In this document: positions 32,179-43,400 of the stretch, piece after piece
How positions within the stretch are numbered: position 1 is the stretch's first letter
Layout: the number at the start of each line of letters is the position of its first letter
Made by a program: the position numbers and the translations under genes
NCBI GenBank assembly: GCA_049724395.1
Contig: JAUGWO010000062.1
Coordinates: 62,001-126,000, forward strand
Length of the DNA stretch: 64,000 nucleotides
Direction of reading: 5' to 3'
From: Spongospora subterranea f. sp. subterranea
Lineage: Eukaryota > Endomyxa: Phytomyxea > Phytomyxea > Plasmodiophorida
The notes under the pieces: model-generated
Databases searched by the model: none
The model's input: only the letters and a program-made list of their open reading frames with translations
Told to the model about the DNA's origin: nothing

Positions 32179-35144
32179 TCAGTAAGAGGCATAGATTAGT
32201 GAACTCGATATTTTGACATACCCAACCAAATATCGATCATTGAACAAAGACTTCTCCAGGTTCGAATACCATCGCGATATTATGGCGACGACGAAAGCAA
32301 GTACACGAACATTGGCAAATATGGCAAAACTGAGTCTATATATGATTTCTTGCCGTTCCAGCGAATCGTCATACCAAGGATACAGCCATTGCGAAAAGAC
32401 GTAAGGCACGACTGAAATATAATTCAACAGAAAAAAGTCAAACAATCAACATTGACTTACGAAGATGGACCCCAATAATAGACAGTAACGGCCACACTAC
32501 TTCTGTCAAAACCAAGATAACATCAAGGCCATTAACACCCATGCGTTCAACACGTTGAATCTTCTCTTTCCAATGGGCAGAAGGAATAAATCCGACATGA
32601 AGTAGCCTGGCCCAAATTTTAAGCCCAACAAGACCCATCGCCCAATCTTGGGCTGAAATAACTGTTAAATTTTGTTGTTTTACCAAAACCCGAACTCCAC
32701 TTACTGAAGAAGATCACAGGACTTTCATTGAACGGTACCCTTAATGGAACAATTACAACAAGATCGAATAGCAAACCCGCGAATAAAGGGAGCAGGAAGC
32801 CACCGCCTAAGCAGATGCACATCAATTTTGCAACCTAATATCACCCTTAGTTGTGCAAAGCAAAAAAAATATAATCGAAACTTACGAACAACCCCCATTT
32901 AGAAGCAATAGTTACAAGACGAGCCATATCTCTCCTATGGACAATGCTGTAAAGCTGCTCGAGACACCATCCAATGATGAAGTAGAAATTGCATCCTGTA
33001 ACCGAACCACATTGAGCCCCGTAAAAATCGGATCAAAGTAATTGCAGCATACCAACGAGAAAGGCGTAAACATCATGATAGGGCACAGAGGCAAGTATCA
33101 TGCGCCCAGTCAATAGGGGTATGAATATACAGATAGACGAGAGCATTAAAAATGTTAACCACGCTAGAAGGAACAACGCAAACACACGTAGAGTTAAATG
33201 CGACGGAGATCTATTCTGGGGCGACGACGAGTCCGAGGGAGGAGATAGAATGACATCTGTCAACGACAACAGGCGACACATCCAGCGGAACCACAACTCT
33301 GCAAATTTGATATGTCGGCGCCCCATATGAACCCTTTCAACGACAAAAGGCAAACAGAAATGTAGGAAGACAAAATCTGTTGGTATCCTGCTGGAACAAC
33401 ATCACTGCAATTAGAACAAGGCAAACAATAGACTGTATGCTCAAACATGTACTCTGTTGCGTCGGTAAATCGAAGATTTAACGGTGCCAACGATGGAATT
33501 GCTCGAATCGCAATCCTTGAGGGAATATGAAGGAACAAAACTAGAAGGACCAGGTATATGAGAAACGATAGAACCAAGCTGCGGCACAGTCGCAAAACTG
33601 GCTTATCGATGAGCTCTTGAACTGGATGAAAGTCCGGATCGTCAGGCTAAAAACGCAAGGTTAATACAGACAACAAAAATATGCAGACCCACCACATACG
33701 TCTCGGAATAAAAGCAGGTAAACATCGCGGCGTATAGTCTGGCGTAGGACAGAAGCGACAATCGACAATTCAAGAAATAACGCAATCCCGATGACCCAAT
33801 ATACAAGTGAGGAGAAGAAAGGAGATGCCATAAACGCTTCATAGCGATCACTTGCTGCAGCGCGTCGAATGTCGATTGTCATAAAATCAATCGCCATGCC
33901 AAAAAATATGGGACACGCCACAAGCTCAATTGCCAAAAATATCGAGACTTTCCAACAAACGAATGTTTGATATAAAATTGAGCGGAGCGAACGAGCAAGA
34001 TTTGCAGTCCAGGTGTTGCCCAAGGCTGATGGGAAGACAAGAAGGAGGCATGTCAACAGGGCGATATAAATGAGTCCGACAGCAATGATCGTAAAATCTT
34101 CCATATCAGGGTTATAAGTGAGTCCCTCGATGATAGCGGATTGGGCACCATCAGGAAACAGTGGACGAGCCAAGACCGACTGAAATAGCGTATCAACAGA
34201 GTTCATCAACGTCGTGATGAGCTCAGTGCATGTGACATGGAAAATGTCGTCAAGGAAGAACTTTCCGACACGAAAAGGGAAGAAAACGATGCCAAAAAGA
34301 AACATGAAATTGCCTGTAGAAAATCTCAAATAAGTATGACTTGAGTGCAATGGTAACAGTTTTACTTACAGAGGAGGACTGAACAAAAATGAGTTACGAA
34401 AATCGTCCAGTGTCCAGAGAATCCTAGCCATTGCCACAATGGCATATCTTCTATGAAGATGCCAGGTTCAAGCTCATTGAAATCCTCACGTAACCGTGGC
34501 GGAATCTGGTTTCCTAAAACTTCAGGGTTCACTATTGCGAGATCGGCAGCTGGAGCTGGAGGTACGTCGACGCCGAGCCCAACCGGTGGAACATTGTCGG
34601 CAGGAATCAATTCCCGAAATACAGCAGCGATGGCCACAGTTATAAATATGGCCGAGCATAGTAAAACACCTGACTGAAAATCAGTCAAGATCGTCAACAG
34701 AGTTAATGGAGATGGTAATATCGTGAGAATTTGCGACGGTGAAAGTAGCCAAGATGCTTTCAGCCTAAAGCAAGCTCGCAGTAAAATTCTGGTTAGCAAC
34801 GGAACCAGAATCAACCATGCGCAAGAGACAACCAAAAATCGGAAAGCTGATGGGACCGATACTGCAACCATTTTGAATAGATCGGTAGTGACTTGCGTCC
34901 AGGTTAGTGTAGAAGGCGCATCGGGAGCGTATATCGGTGTGAAAGAAAACGCATGTTTGCAAAGCTCGCAGAGGGCATCCGAGCGTGGTCGATGCTGGAG
35001 CCAATCCTGCAGGCATGATTGATGAACCCATTTGATGGACCCACGGCATAAGCAAGGGCAATAAAGCGGATCATCGTCGGTCGATGGAGCCCTGCAGACG
35101 CGACATTCAATGTTATCGTCCTGGGCTATCACGAGGCTGTTCAT
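32179..35144 (-). CDS. Doa10/MARCH6 (TEB4)-type RING-CH membrane E3 ubiquitin ligase, 8 exons
   Basis: This is an ER/nuclear-membrane ubiquitin ligase of ER-associated degradation. Exons are 35144-34370, 34313-33700, 33646-33447, 33390-33053, 32995-32886, 32834-32705, 32652-32461 and 32411-32179; all borders are GT-AG. The total is 2,592 nt, 863 aa (human MARCHF6 910). Residues about 13-65 are a C4HC3 RING-CH: CRVC, CPCLC, H, C, CELC. These are followed by the family signature FTPIYAPDAP. About 13-14 hydrophobic helices follow in family order, with IPTDFVFLHFCLPF, the GLLFDLVVIVPLRVPF motif, QDWAMGLVGLKIWARL and, near the C-terminus, NDRYLVG, which matches the NDKYLVG motif needed for Doa10/MARCH6 function. 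An acidic cytosolic loop lies before the third helix group. Its promoter lies in the 0.5-kb spacer toward CSA. Confidence 0.93.
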
Positions 35145-35656
35145 GAGGATGTAGGTTCCCCAGGGCGCGACCAGACCCCAACCTCGCCCCTACGATTGCG
35201 AAACCGTTTCGATAAGGACTCTGAAAATGATAACGATGAGTGTGGACTTAGAAGAACCCGGTTACACTACAGCCTCAAACAATAACCAGTGACCGATATC
35301 TCACTGGACTTGTAACACGCGAAGGTAACACGTACAGCACACAGTCACCGGTCTGGAATCGAACTGAGGACCTACGCTAATGGCGCACTTCTGCGATCAT
35401 GACCAAACAGTCCGCTCCTGGGGTCTTCGGACAAACATTATGTGCACGAACTCCTCTTGAGAAACTCTCGGACTGCTTGGGGAATTGCTAACCATATTTA
35501 GTTATTATCTTCAATTTCAACCCATGGGTGTATCGAGTTGCCACCGACTTCTAGAAAGAACGGGATGGTTCTATAGCTTGAGCATCGACGTCATCTCCCT
35601 CAATCGTACGGAAAAATACGAAATTTTCGCTCACTATATCAGGTCGATGATATCGA
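35145..35656. other. Spacer between the Doa10-like and CSA-like genes
   Basis: This is the 5' flank of the Doa10-like gene and 3' flank of CSA. A tRNA B-box-like ttcgattcc (minus strand, near 35353) is present, but no tRNA cloverleaf can be folded around it. A degenerate tRNA-derived SINE is possible. Confidence 0.35.
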
Positions 35657-36957
35657 CTATCCTGGATATTCAACGTCGCTTGGATCGGTTACATCGTCCC
35701 AGTCGATGTTCGGAAGCGGATCTGTACTTGGAAACATAGGCTGTAGAACGCTGATCACGCCATACGCATCGCCAGTATAAATGGTCTGACATTGAAAAAA
35801 GTCATTTTTCCAAAAAATCAACGGCTCTTTCAAAATCTACCTGAGTGCGTTTATTGCTAATAACAGAGTGCATTGTGCCGAGGGAACACTTGACAGTTCT
35901 CGGCGACGTCCTCTTGGTCATATCAATCAGTTTGAGATCGGATTTATCGGGAAATAAAATGGATTGTCCACGAGATGATATCTCAAACCTGTTTGAAAAT
36001 CAGTGCGAATGAACAAATGTTCCTATAGGAATTACTGAGTTCTTTTCTTGGAAAGGGGAATTGTGAACTGATGAGATAGCGTTGGACGACCGCCATCGTC
36101 AATTCTCCAACCAGATAATCGTCCATTCGAGGCTGCAAATACCTGAACCACAATAAATACAACTTGCGGTTCTCGGTTTTCTGTCCACATACGTGGCTGC
36201 CGAACGGCGATATTTTCAGAGCAGAGATTGGTCGAACGTGATCACGAACTGGAGGCTGAATTACATGCAGCGGGGCTGTAATGATGACGGTCAGATCAAC
36301 AACATATGATCACGAACGTATTACAGGGCCGGCGGATATCCCAAATCGATATGGTTTGATCGCTATGCCCCGATATGCACACGTGAGGATCCGCTGGCGA
36401 CCATTCAGAACAAATACATTTGTGCTGTCGCCTTGTGTCACTCAATATCTGACTGTGGCCACCGGTTCGAATATCGACCAAACGAATACCGTTCTGGCCC
36501 GATAAACAAACAGACGCAACCTGAACAAAATCAGGCACAGCTTGGCGGAAACAATCATGCATACAGTATGGTTTAAGGGCGATATTGACAAGTGAGAACA
36601 CGATAGTTCCGTTCCAAGGGATATATTATTAGCGGTACGTTGAAAGTTCATATCGATAATTCGTACATAGCCGGACACATCGCTGATAATGGCAACACCA
36701 GGGTCAACTGGATACCATTGCACCCCCGATATCATACACGAATTCTTGAACGGGTTCCGGACCTGAGAGCAGACATGGCCATTGACTTGGCAGACCCGGA
36801 GGGTGGAGCGATCGGCAATTGCCAGCAGGTCGGCATGCGGTGCCAGGAACAGATCCATGACCGAAATAGGGGAGCGCGATGCTTCATGAAAAGCGCAGCA
36901 AGATATAAGTGAGTGAAGCCGCTGATTGACATACTGTTTGAAAAGGGAGGGACTCAT
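35657..36957 (-). CDS. CSA/ERCC8-like WD40 protein, 6 exons
   Basis: This is probably the substrate-receptor WD40 protein of the CUL4-DDB1 ligase that acts in transcription-coupled repair. Exons are 36957-36565, 36520-36325, 36275-36193, 36142-36036, 35988-35841 and 35785-35657; introns are 44-55 bp, phases agree, and the total is 1,056 nt, 351 aa (human CSA 396). CSA-like blocks occur in order: GVQWYPVDPG, CSHLSISPLNHTVASV, GQNGIRLVDIRTGGHSQIL, CSEWSPADPHVCISGHSDQT with ISIWDIRR, GSHVFAASNGRLSGWRIDDG, and a last blade TIYTGDAYGVISVLQP followed by an acidic PLPNIDWDDVTDPSD tail. The repeat ends are WD-like (VDIR, WDIRR). An ATG 42 bp upstream (36999) would add 14 residues; I prefer 36957, which fits the CSA N-terminus. 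Another WD40 DCAF is the alternative. It diverges from the SET gene. Confidence 0.82.
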
Positions 36958-37634
36958 GATTCCAACCTCGTGGCATAGTATTGGTATCGGGCTGATCATT
37001 GATAAAGAGATGTTGCCGAATTCAATCTACTTTTAGTGACTCACGGACCCATCGCAAAAAGACAAGGTTTGGAAAGCGATGTCAAGATACGGCGATGATG
37101 AGGCGTTTGACTATTTTAGAAATGAATCATAGCATCTGGATCAATGAACAAGTGCATTTATTTAGAACTATTTCCTGATTTTACGGGACTGGGTTTCTTG
37201 ATTCGAACATCAGCCCCAAACTCAAGGTTGATTCTGAGCGGTGACACGGCGGCGCCCGAGCTCAGTGGCCGGCAAGCTGGCAACTTAAGATAAGCACGGT
37301 AGCGAGCCGGGACTGGGCCATGGCGTCAACGCGTCGTGTTGCCACGTCCGCTGATCCTTAGTGTATGCACTTAGCGCACCGACAGGGAGGGAGGGGGCAC
37401 CGCCGCCTGACTCTGGGCTCACGTAAACCTGACTACACCATACTGCAAAATGACCCCACTCCCCAGTGCCATTACCAATCACCCACAGTTCCCCACTTAA
37501 ACAGCTGAGCCAAATGTAACGCTGCTCTCAACCAAAATACCAACACACTCTATAAGTCACTGTCTCTGTTTCACAATCTAATTCACTCGCTATTGGTCGT
37601 GTTAAAACAACTTTCATTGGTGATTCGCTGAACA
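36958..37634. promoter_or_regulatory. Divergent intergenic region between CSA-like and SET genes
   Basis: The 677-bp spacer separates two start codons facing apart and should contain both promoters. A GC-rich island lies at about 37240-37430. No TATA box or operator motif stands out. Assignment rests only on position. Confidence 0.4.
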
Positions 37635-38318
37635 ATGCACACCGAAGTCGCCCCGTTCCCATCGCACCAGCAGATGAAGTCGGACAAGCCCGTTTTGCAC
37701 ACGTTCAAGTACAATCAGAGCGGGAAGTTCTGTGCGGCGTTGGGTAAGCTGGGTTTCGGGAATGCGCAAATGCGAGTGGCTGATTTTGGGGAGGAATGTA
37801 GCGCCTGTGAAGCAGGGCACCGTCGTGTTCGAAGAAGTTGGTGAAATGAAGTCAAAGCCTGACAAGTACACACTTCAGCTCGACGACGATCAGCATATGG
37901 TCAAATAGCGTGTGTTTTTTTCAACACAAATTGACACCTAATCGGATTGTCTATAGTTATGCTCGGGCCCTCTGATCTTTTGTAACCACAGTTGCAAACC
38001 CAACTGTAAAGCGGTCGTGGCATATGGATTGGTCAGCATGGTCGCGATCAGGCCTATCGAAACCGATGAACCCATTACTGTATTTTCCAACTCCTTGCAT
38101 TATTCTATAGTTGACTGACGTATGCGAATTGTTAGTTTGACTACAACACCACCGAGTACGATATGGCATCGCCGTTCGACTGCATTTGCGGCGCCGAGAA
38201 CTGCGCTCATCGCATTGCCGGTTTCAAAAACCTATCGCCGCAGCACAAAGAAAGTATAGACCGAAAGCTGATGTCTCCCTTCATTTTGGAAAAGGCCAAG
38301 TCGTCCTCATCGAAGTAA
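37635..38318 (+). CDS. Small SET-domain protein with post-SET, 4 exons
   Basis: This is a putative protein-lysine methyltransferase. Exons are 37635-37743, 37802-37899, 37957-38079 and 38136-38318; phases agree and the total is 513 nt, 170 aa. The order is that of a SET core: VKQGTVVFEEVGE near the SET-I entry, YTLQLDDDQHM, then the catalytic FCNHSCKPNCKAVVAYGLVS (NHSC motif binding S-adenosylmethionine). VAIRPIETDEPITF and DYNTTEYDM follow (usual place of the ELxxDY motif; the tyrosine is kept). A cysteine-rich post-SET, FDCICGAENCAHRIAGFKNL, comes last. Pre-SET and other chromatin domains are absent. The donor of intron 2 (gtcaaa) is weak. Such compact SET plus post-SET proteins exist in plants, protists and bacteria, and the substrate cannot be inferred. 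It lies 195 bp before a kinase ATG on the same strand. Confidence 0.82.
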
Positions 38319-38512
38319 TCATCCTCGCTCTGTCCATATTCGAACCCAAAGCATACCGACATTTGACTAAACTGCCTTATATGTCACTTTACCACAATAT
38401 TTACCAACAGCAGCTGTTCTAATCGCAGATAGTCACATTGCCTTCCAAGTCACCTTAGAACTGATAATTTCAGGAGGAGGTGTTTGTTGGCCCTGTTGAT
38501 CCCCTGATAGTT

Positions 38513-40173
38513 ATGTTGTCAGCGACTGCATCAGGATCACAATACGGATCGCGTCTGTTCAAAATGACGGCCGGTCTGTGCAACCTGTACAAGACCATCA
38601 ATAACGGGATCACGTTGGGGAACACGCACGATTACCCCATCCAGATCGGGGAATACATCCACGACCGATACCAGATCGAGGCCGTGATCGGCAAAGGATC
38701 GTTTGGCCAAGTGGTTCAGGCTGTTGATCTGTACACGCAACAACGGGTGGCGATCAAGGTCATCAAGAACCTCAAAGTGTTCTACGATCTCGCCCAGAAC
38801 GAGATCCGGATCCTGAACTTCATGAAGGTTCGCGATCCCCTTCAACGCAATCACATTGTCGCCATCCAGGAGTGGTTCGTGCACGAGAACCACCAGTGCA
38901 TCGTGTTCGAGCTGCTGTCGTCGAACCTGTATGAGGTGCTTCGCCAGGACAATTATCGCGGCCTGGCCCTGAGCACGGTTCGCCATATCGCCCAACAGAT
39001 GCTGGAGGCGCTGGCCTTCTTGCAGAGCGCCAACATCATGAACTGCGATATCAAACCGGTATTGCCAAAACACATTCATATTCGGGGTGCACCAGAAAAC
39101 CTGATAGAGATTATGTCCAGGAGAAGTCAGATGTGATCCGCCCGTAATCGCCTCTGGTTTTGATTTCTGAAACGCGTTTTGCCAATTGTAGTATCATGCT
39201 GTGCTCCGATCGGTTCGACGTGAAGGTGATCGATTTCGGCAGCAGTTGCTTCATCGATGAGCAGGCCTATACGTATATCCAGAGCCGGTTTTACAGATCG
39301 CCAGAGGTGATGTTGGGCCTACCTTTGGGCACACCGATAGAGTAAGCTCAATGACCCCCTTTTTCCGACCAACAAACACACAGCACCTGTAGTTCAACGG
39401 TGATCATCCCCATTTTCGCAAATGAACGTTTCGTGAAATATGTCGTCGCACTGATATCGCCTTCTTATACAGTATGTGGTCTCTGGGGTGCATTCTCGTT
39501 GAACTAACAACCGTAAGAGTTGGCTGCAGCGGTAGAAATCTCATTGTCCATGACGATTTTCAAGGGCCATTCTTTGTTTAATGGCGCCAGTGAAGCGGAG
39601 CAGGTAGCCAAACAAGTCGCCATTCTCGGCATGCCGCCCCCAAATGTCATGGAGCGCGCCACCAAACTCAACGAGTATTTTTTCGTGAACCGCCACAGCC
39701 AATACGCGTTGCGAACTCCATATCCGGGTGGAGATCAGGTCGGCTAACCAGGATGTTTCGGGGCGCTGATAATTTGACCCGCGTTGGTGGGTAGACGAGG
39801 AGCCTGGCGAGTATTATCGGTGTCAGTAGGTGTAGCGCCCGTCAACGCAATCAACGAGGTGAGCGTCCAACGTGGCTATGCCGCCCTCACCATGTTCACT
39901 GTGTTTGACAAATGCTCGAATCGCTGGCGCTTTACGAGGGATCTATTCAGAAGTGACATTGTGCAGTTGTTTGATTCAGTCATCTTGATGGTTTCATTGG
40001 TGTTGTTTTTCGACGTTGTTTTTTCTAGAGCAATTTCTGGCTGAACCGCAGTTGGTTCACGTTTAGTGGCGTTTGTTGATTTGCTGCATCGAATGCTCGA
40101 CTACGATGCCAGAACAAGGATCAGGCCAGCAGAGGCGTTGGCGCATCCGTTCATCACCGCATTCGGGCAATAA
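38513..40173 (+). CDS. DYRK-family protein kinase, 7 exons including a 5-nt microexon
   Basis: This is a dual-specificity Tyr-regulated kinase of the CMGC group. Exons are 38513-39058, 39121-39125, 39192-39341, 39473-39512, 39565-39738, 39795-39858 and 40067-40173, total 1,086 nt, 361 aa. It has a DH-box-like [20 protein letters not shown] before the kinase fold. The kinase fold shows [16 protein letters not shown], the helix-[26 protein letters not shown], the activation loop [13 protein letters not shown] (DYRK YxY) and [11 protein letters not shown]. The C-lobe end is [20 protein letters not shown]. The 5-nt exon GAGAA completes KPEN. The catalytic-loop His of HCD is Asn here. An acceptor-like ttcag at about 38468-38472 precedes an open frame, so a 5' exon may exist. 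The 208-bp last intron and the exon-6 end (weakly conserved) are the least certain parts. Confidence 0.88.
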
Positions 40174-40434
40174 CCCTTAATGAATACCCCATAATTATTT
40201 GATTTATCGGTGAGGTGTCCATCACCACAGTACGCGTGTTTATCGATGCAGTTCAGTACAACCATTCTCTGATAATTTGTTGACAACACGAACAAGAAGT
40301 GCCCTGCCATGAATTTTACAGTGTGTCTTGTTAGACCTTCGTCAGCTCTGTGGACAACGGCAACCCATGACGAAAACGGTAAAACAGATTGCTTCGCGGG
40401 GAAAATTGAAAATAAATAAGTCTCATTTATAGTA
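40174..40434. other. Convergent 3' spacer between the kinase and the giant receptor gene
   Basis: 261 bp separate the stop codons of two convergent genes and must hold both 3' ends. An aaataaataa stretch near 40410-40420 could serve as a polyadenylation signal on the plus strand. Nothing else is seen. Confidence 0.4.
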
Positions 40435-43400
40435 TTATTCATTTACAGGATAAGATGGTTTTGATCCATCGGATTTTTCATCACTAGTTGATGTGGAGAG
40501 ATCTGTCCGAACAGCAGCTTGTTTCTGGAGCGGAAGTGACTTTTTTCTCAGTTTCCTGAACTTTTTGAGTTCATCCCTGCGTTCTTTGGCGAAGTCTGCC
40601 ACGTCCTCATCATCATCATCTGTGGACGATATCGGTTTCTTTCTGTTGAAGGAAAGACGCTGGGCGATGTCCAGCGACGGAGGGGCTTCCAGCGGGATTT
40701 CGTCATCAGAGGAATCGGACGATATATCGTCGCGAATCGTGGCGGTACGTTCCAGCTTCGGCATTGCTGGCGTTCTCGGGATGCTCGTCCGTATTGCTGG
40801 AAGCCTGTTTGCTGCAACTGCCGGAGGCAGATAGGGAAGCGGAAAAGTCTCGACAGGGATCGCATCTGGCAATTGCGGTGCCGCCGCTGACAGGGCGGTC
40901 AGAACAGTTTCTGGTTCAACCGCCTGATCGCTAGGCATTTGCTTTGCAGCTTCTGAGAGCTCAATTCTCCCTGAATCGTCTTTCGTGGGGGTTTCATCAG
41001 GTGCTGAAGCTGCCGCCGTGGTTGGCGAACCCTGAAATGTCACCCCAAATTAACGTTCGTTGAATGTGCGATCTCAATTGCTTTTTTACCGAAATTTGTT
41101 CGTTCATCACAGACTGGATATTGGCTAGTTTTTGTTGTGGGGCAGGCATATGCGCGACATCTGGACGGGCGATACCGCGAGTAATGCAGCTCCGACAACG
41201 AGTTTGAAATTTCTGCATCGCATGTGGGTTAGCAACACTTGAGCATCAAACGTTTACCGGCCCGAACCTGATTTTGCTGGAAGTACATGCGCCATTTCTC
41301 GTTGGTATTGGTGCCCGACAAGAACTCAGGGTTCGCGCTCAACCGATCGAACGCGTCGACGATCTCGATAAAGGGGATCATAAATTCAACCGTAAAGATT
41401 CTGAGTGGAAGAGCATTGTTCACACGACCCTGGCGAGAACGGGAGGGACGGTTCAATGCCGGGTGATAGAACTGAACAGAGCCGAACTTCCAGATACCTT
41501 TGCGCTGAGAATACGTCGTTGCCGCAACCAGCAAACGGAGCTTGATATGGCGACGCGCTTTCTGAAGCCACCAAGCACTGATCTGATTCGCCGCTTCTGA
41601 TCTGTCACCGAGATACACCTGACAGGAACAACACATTTAGAAACGGGGACATCTAACCCCTTTAGATCCAGCTAGCCTCTTCTTTCTTCTCCACTTCAGA
41701 TTTCGCTCCTTCGCTATCTGACGACACATCGTTGACGTTGTCGAAATGCCCTTCGGCTTGCTGGCGAATGAGCGATTCGTACTGATCAATAAGGTATGGA
41801 CGATTTCGTTCAATCGCTCTGTGAAACCCGACAAGTGTGAGCGAAGCCGGTTTTTCGGCCATCAAAGCAGAATGATCTCCCACCTTGGCGTGAGAACCGT
41901 TGATAAATGATGCAGCAACCAAAGCTTGTTGTGTTTCAGGAACTTCAATCGAACAGCGTCGCTCGTGATATTCTCACGGATTTCAAACTTCTCCTCGTAC
42001 TCGCTCAGCTCCGAGACGGCGTCCTCTTCATCATCCTCCTTCTTCGGCAAATACCACAGCTACAAACAAAAAAAAAACGCTTAAACCATCTGAGCCGACG
42101 TTCGGAAAACGCTTTATTACCTGAGCCCAGTCGGCGAGCATTTGAAACAGTTCCCTGAAGATCATGCACGAGAACGCTGTAAATCCAACCACAACGGGGA
42201 CGGCTATGTCTGAGAAAAGCGAATAGCTCTGTCGCAGCATGATTGTCACACCTGATCAATGGCCCAATTAGCGAACCCCGACCCAATATTGACAACCGAT
42301 CCATGCTCAGACCGAATATGAACGCGATGATCCCGAACGCGTGGAATCCGGAGATGAAGTAGAACTGCGACGAGAAACACAGCAGATCGAGCTTTTGAAG
42401 ATCGGGCATCAGTGTCGTATCTAGTTCCAGATCATCCGGTTTCCAGCGCTGTTTCCGTATTCGAAATCGATATCTTCACAGAGAAACATTGATGAAAACT
42501 GCAGATCCACGTGGTGCACCCCCGAATTACCTGGCGAACTCTGCGTAATCATAGACTGGCCAAGTGTGGAACAGCTCCTGAAGGTTCAGCAAGACGACAT
42601 CAATCCCTAGAGAGAATCGTGAGCGGGAACCCCTTTGGGAAATGTTTCCACGACGACGGTAACGAACCGAATTGCCATCCGATGATGACCACCGAGAACA
42701 GGAGGTAGACCAGCAGATCGCTCGACCTGATCGAGTAGTTGGCCGGGATCTGGGTCTCTTTGTTGAACAGAACGACGAGGAACAGGGTGATCGGGGATAG
42801 GACCAGCCCGATGGTATCATTAGCGTAGACCAGGAACGCATCCATCATGGGCTCGATGGTTTGCGAATCGAGCTCCTCTTGAAGGAGATGTGCCTAATTC
42901 GAAACGTTCACGATCGGCGCTCTATTCGGTGGTGTCAAGCCCGAGCTACCTTCTTCTCAATGATTGAGGCGGCCGCCTCCTTGCCCTCCGTCCGCAAGGT
43001 TCGCGCCTGCCAGCGCGCCCTCAAAATCGGTAGTTTTTCAGAAAAAGTATTTCATGAACGGATTCAAATATACGCGCTCTCCAGCCTGAAATGCCTTCGG
43101 TTAGCGTCGCTACTTTTACAGAGCTTGGAACCGACCAGAAACGCAAGATCGACCGCATATGACAGAACAAAACTGAAAAGATCGGCGGCGCCAACCGTGA
43201 CGACGAATTGAGTTATCATTATGCTGACCTAAAACATAAGGTTAGCGATGAAACCAATCGTCTGGCAATAGATATTGGCAAACCATCAACGGTGACACCA
43301 TTGTGGCGTCTTCAATCACCCCATTCAACAACGACTCGACGAGCATCGTCACAACTGTATGTTTTGTTAACGATGAGCGAACAGGAGAACTGCACCATGA

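Noticed and set aside
35340-35430. tRNA-like B box on the minus strand
   Set aside because: The bases around ttcgattcc do not form a T-stem, and no acceptor stem or A box fits; at most a decayed SINE.
36296-36601. Separate small WD40 gene
   Set aside because: It splices in phase to the upstream and downstream CSA exons; one gene.
38537-39079. 180-codon minus-strand frame
   Set aside because: It is the antisense shadow of the DYRK kinase exon, which has conserved kinase motifs.
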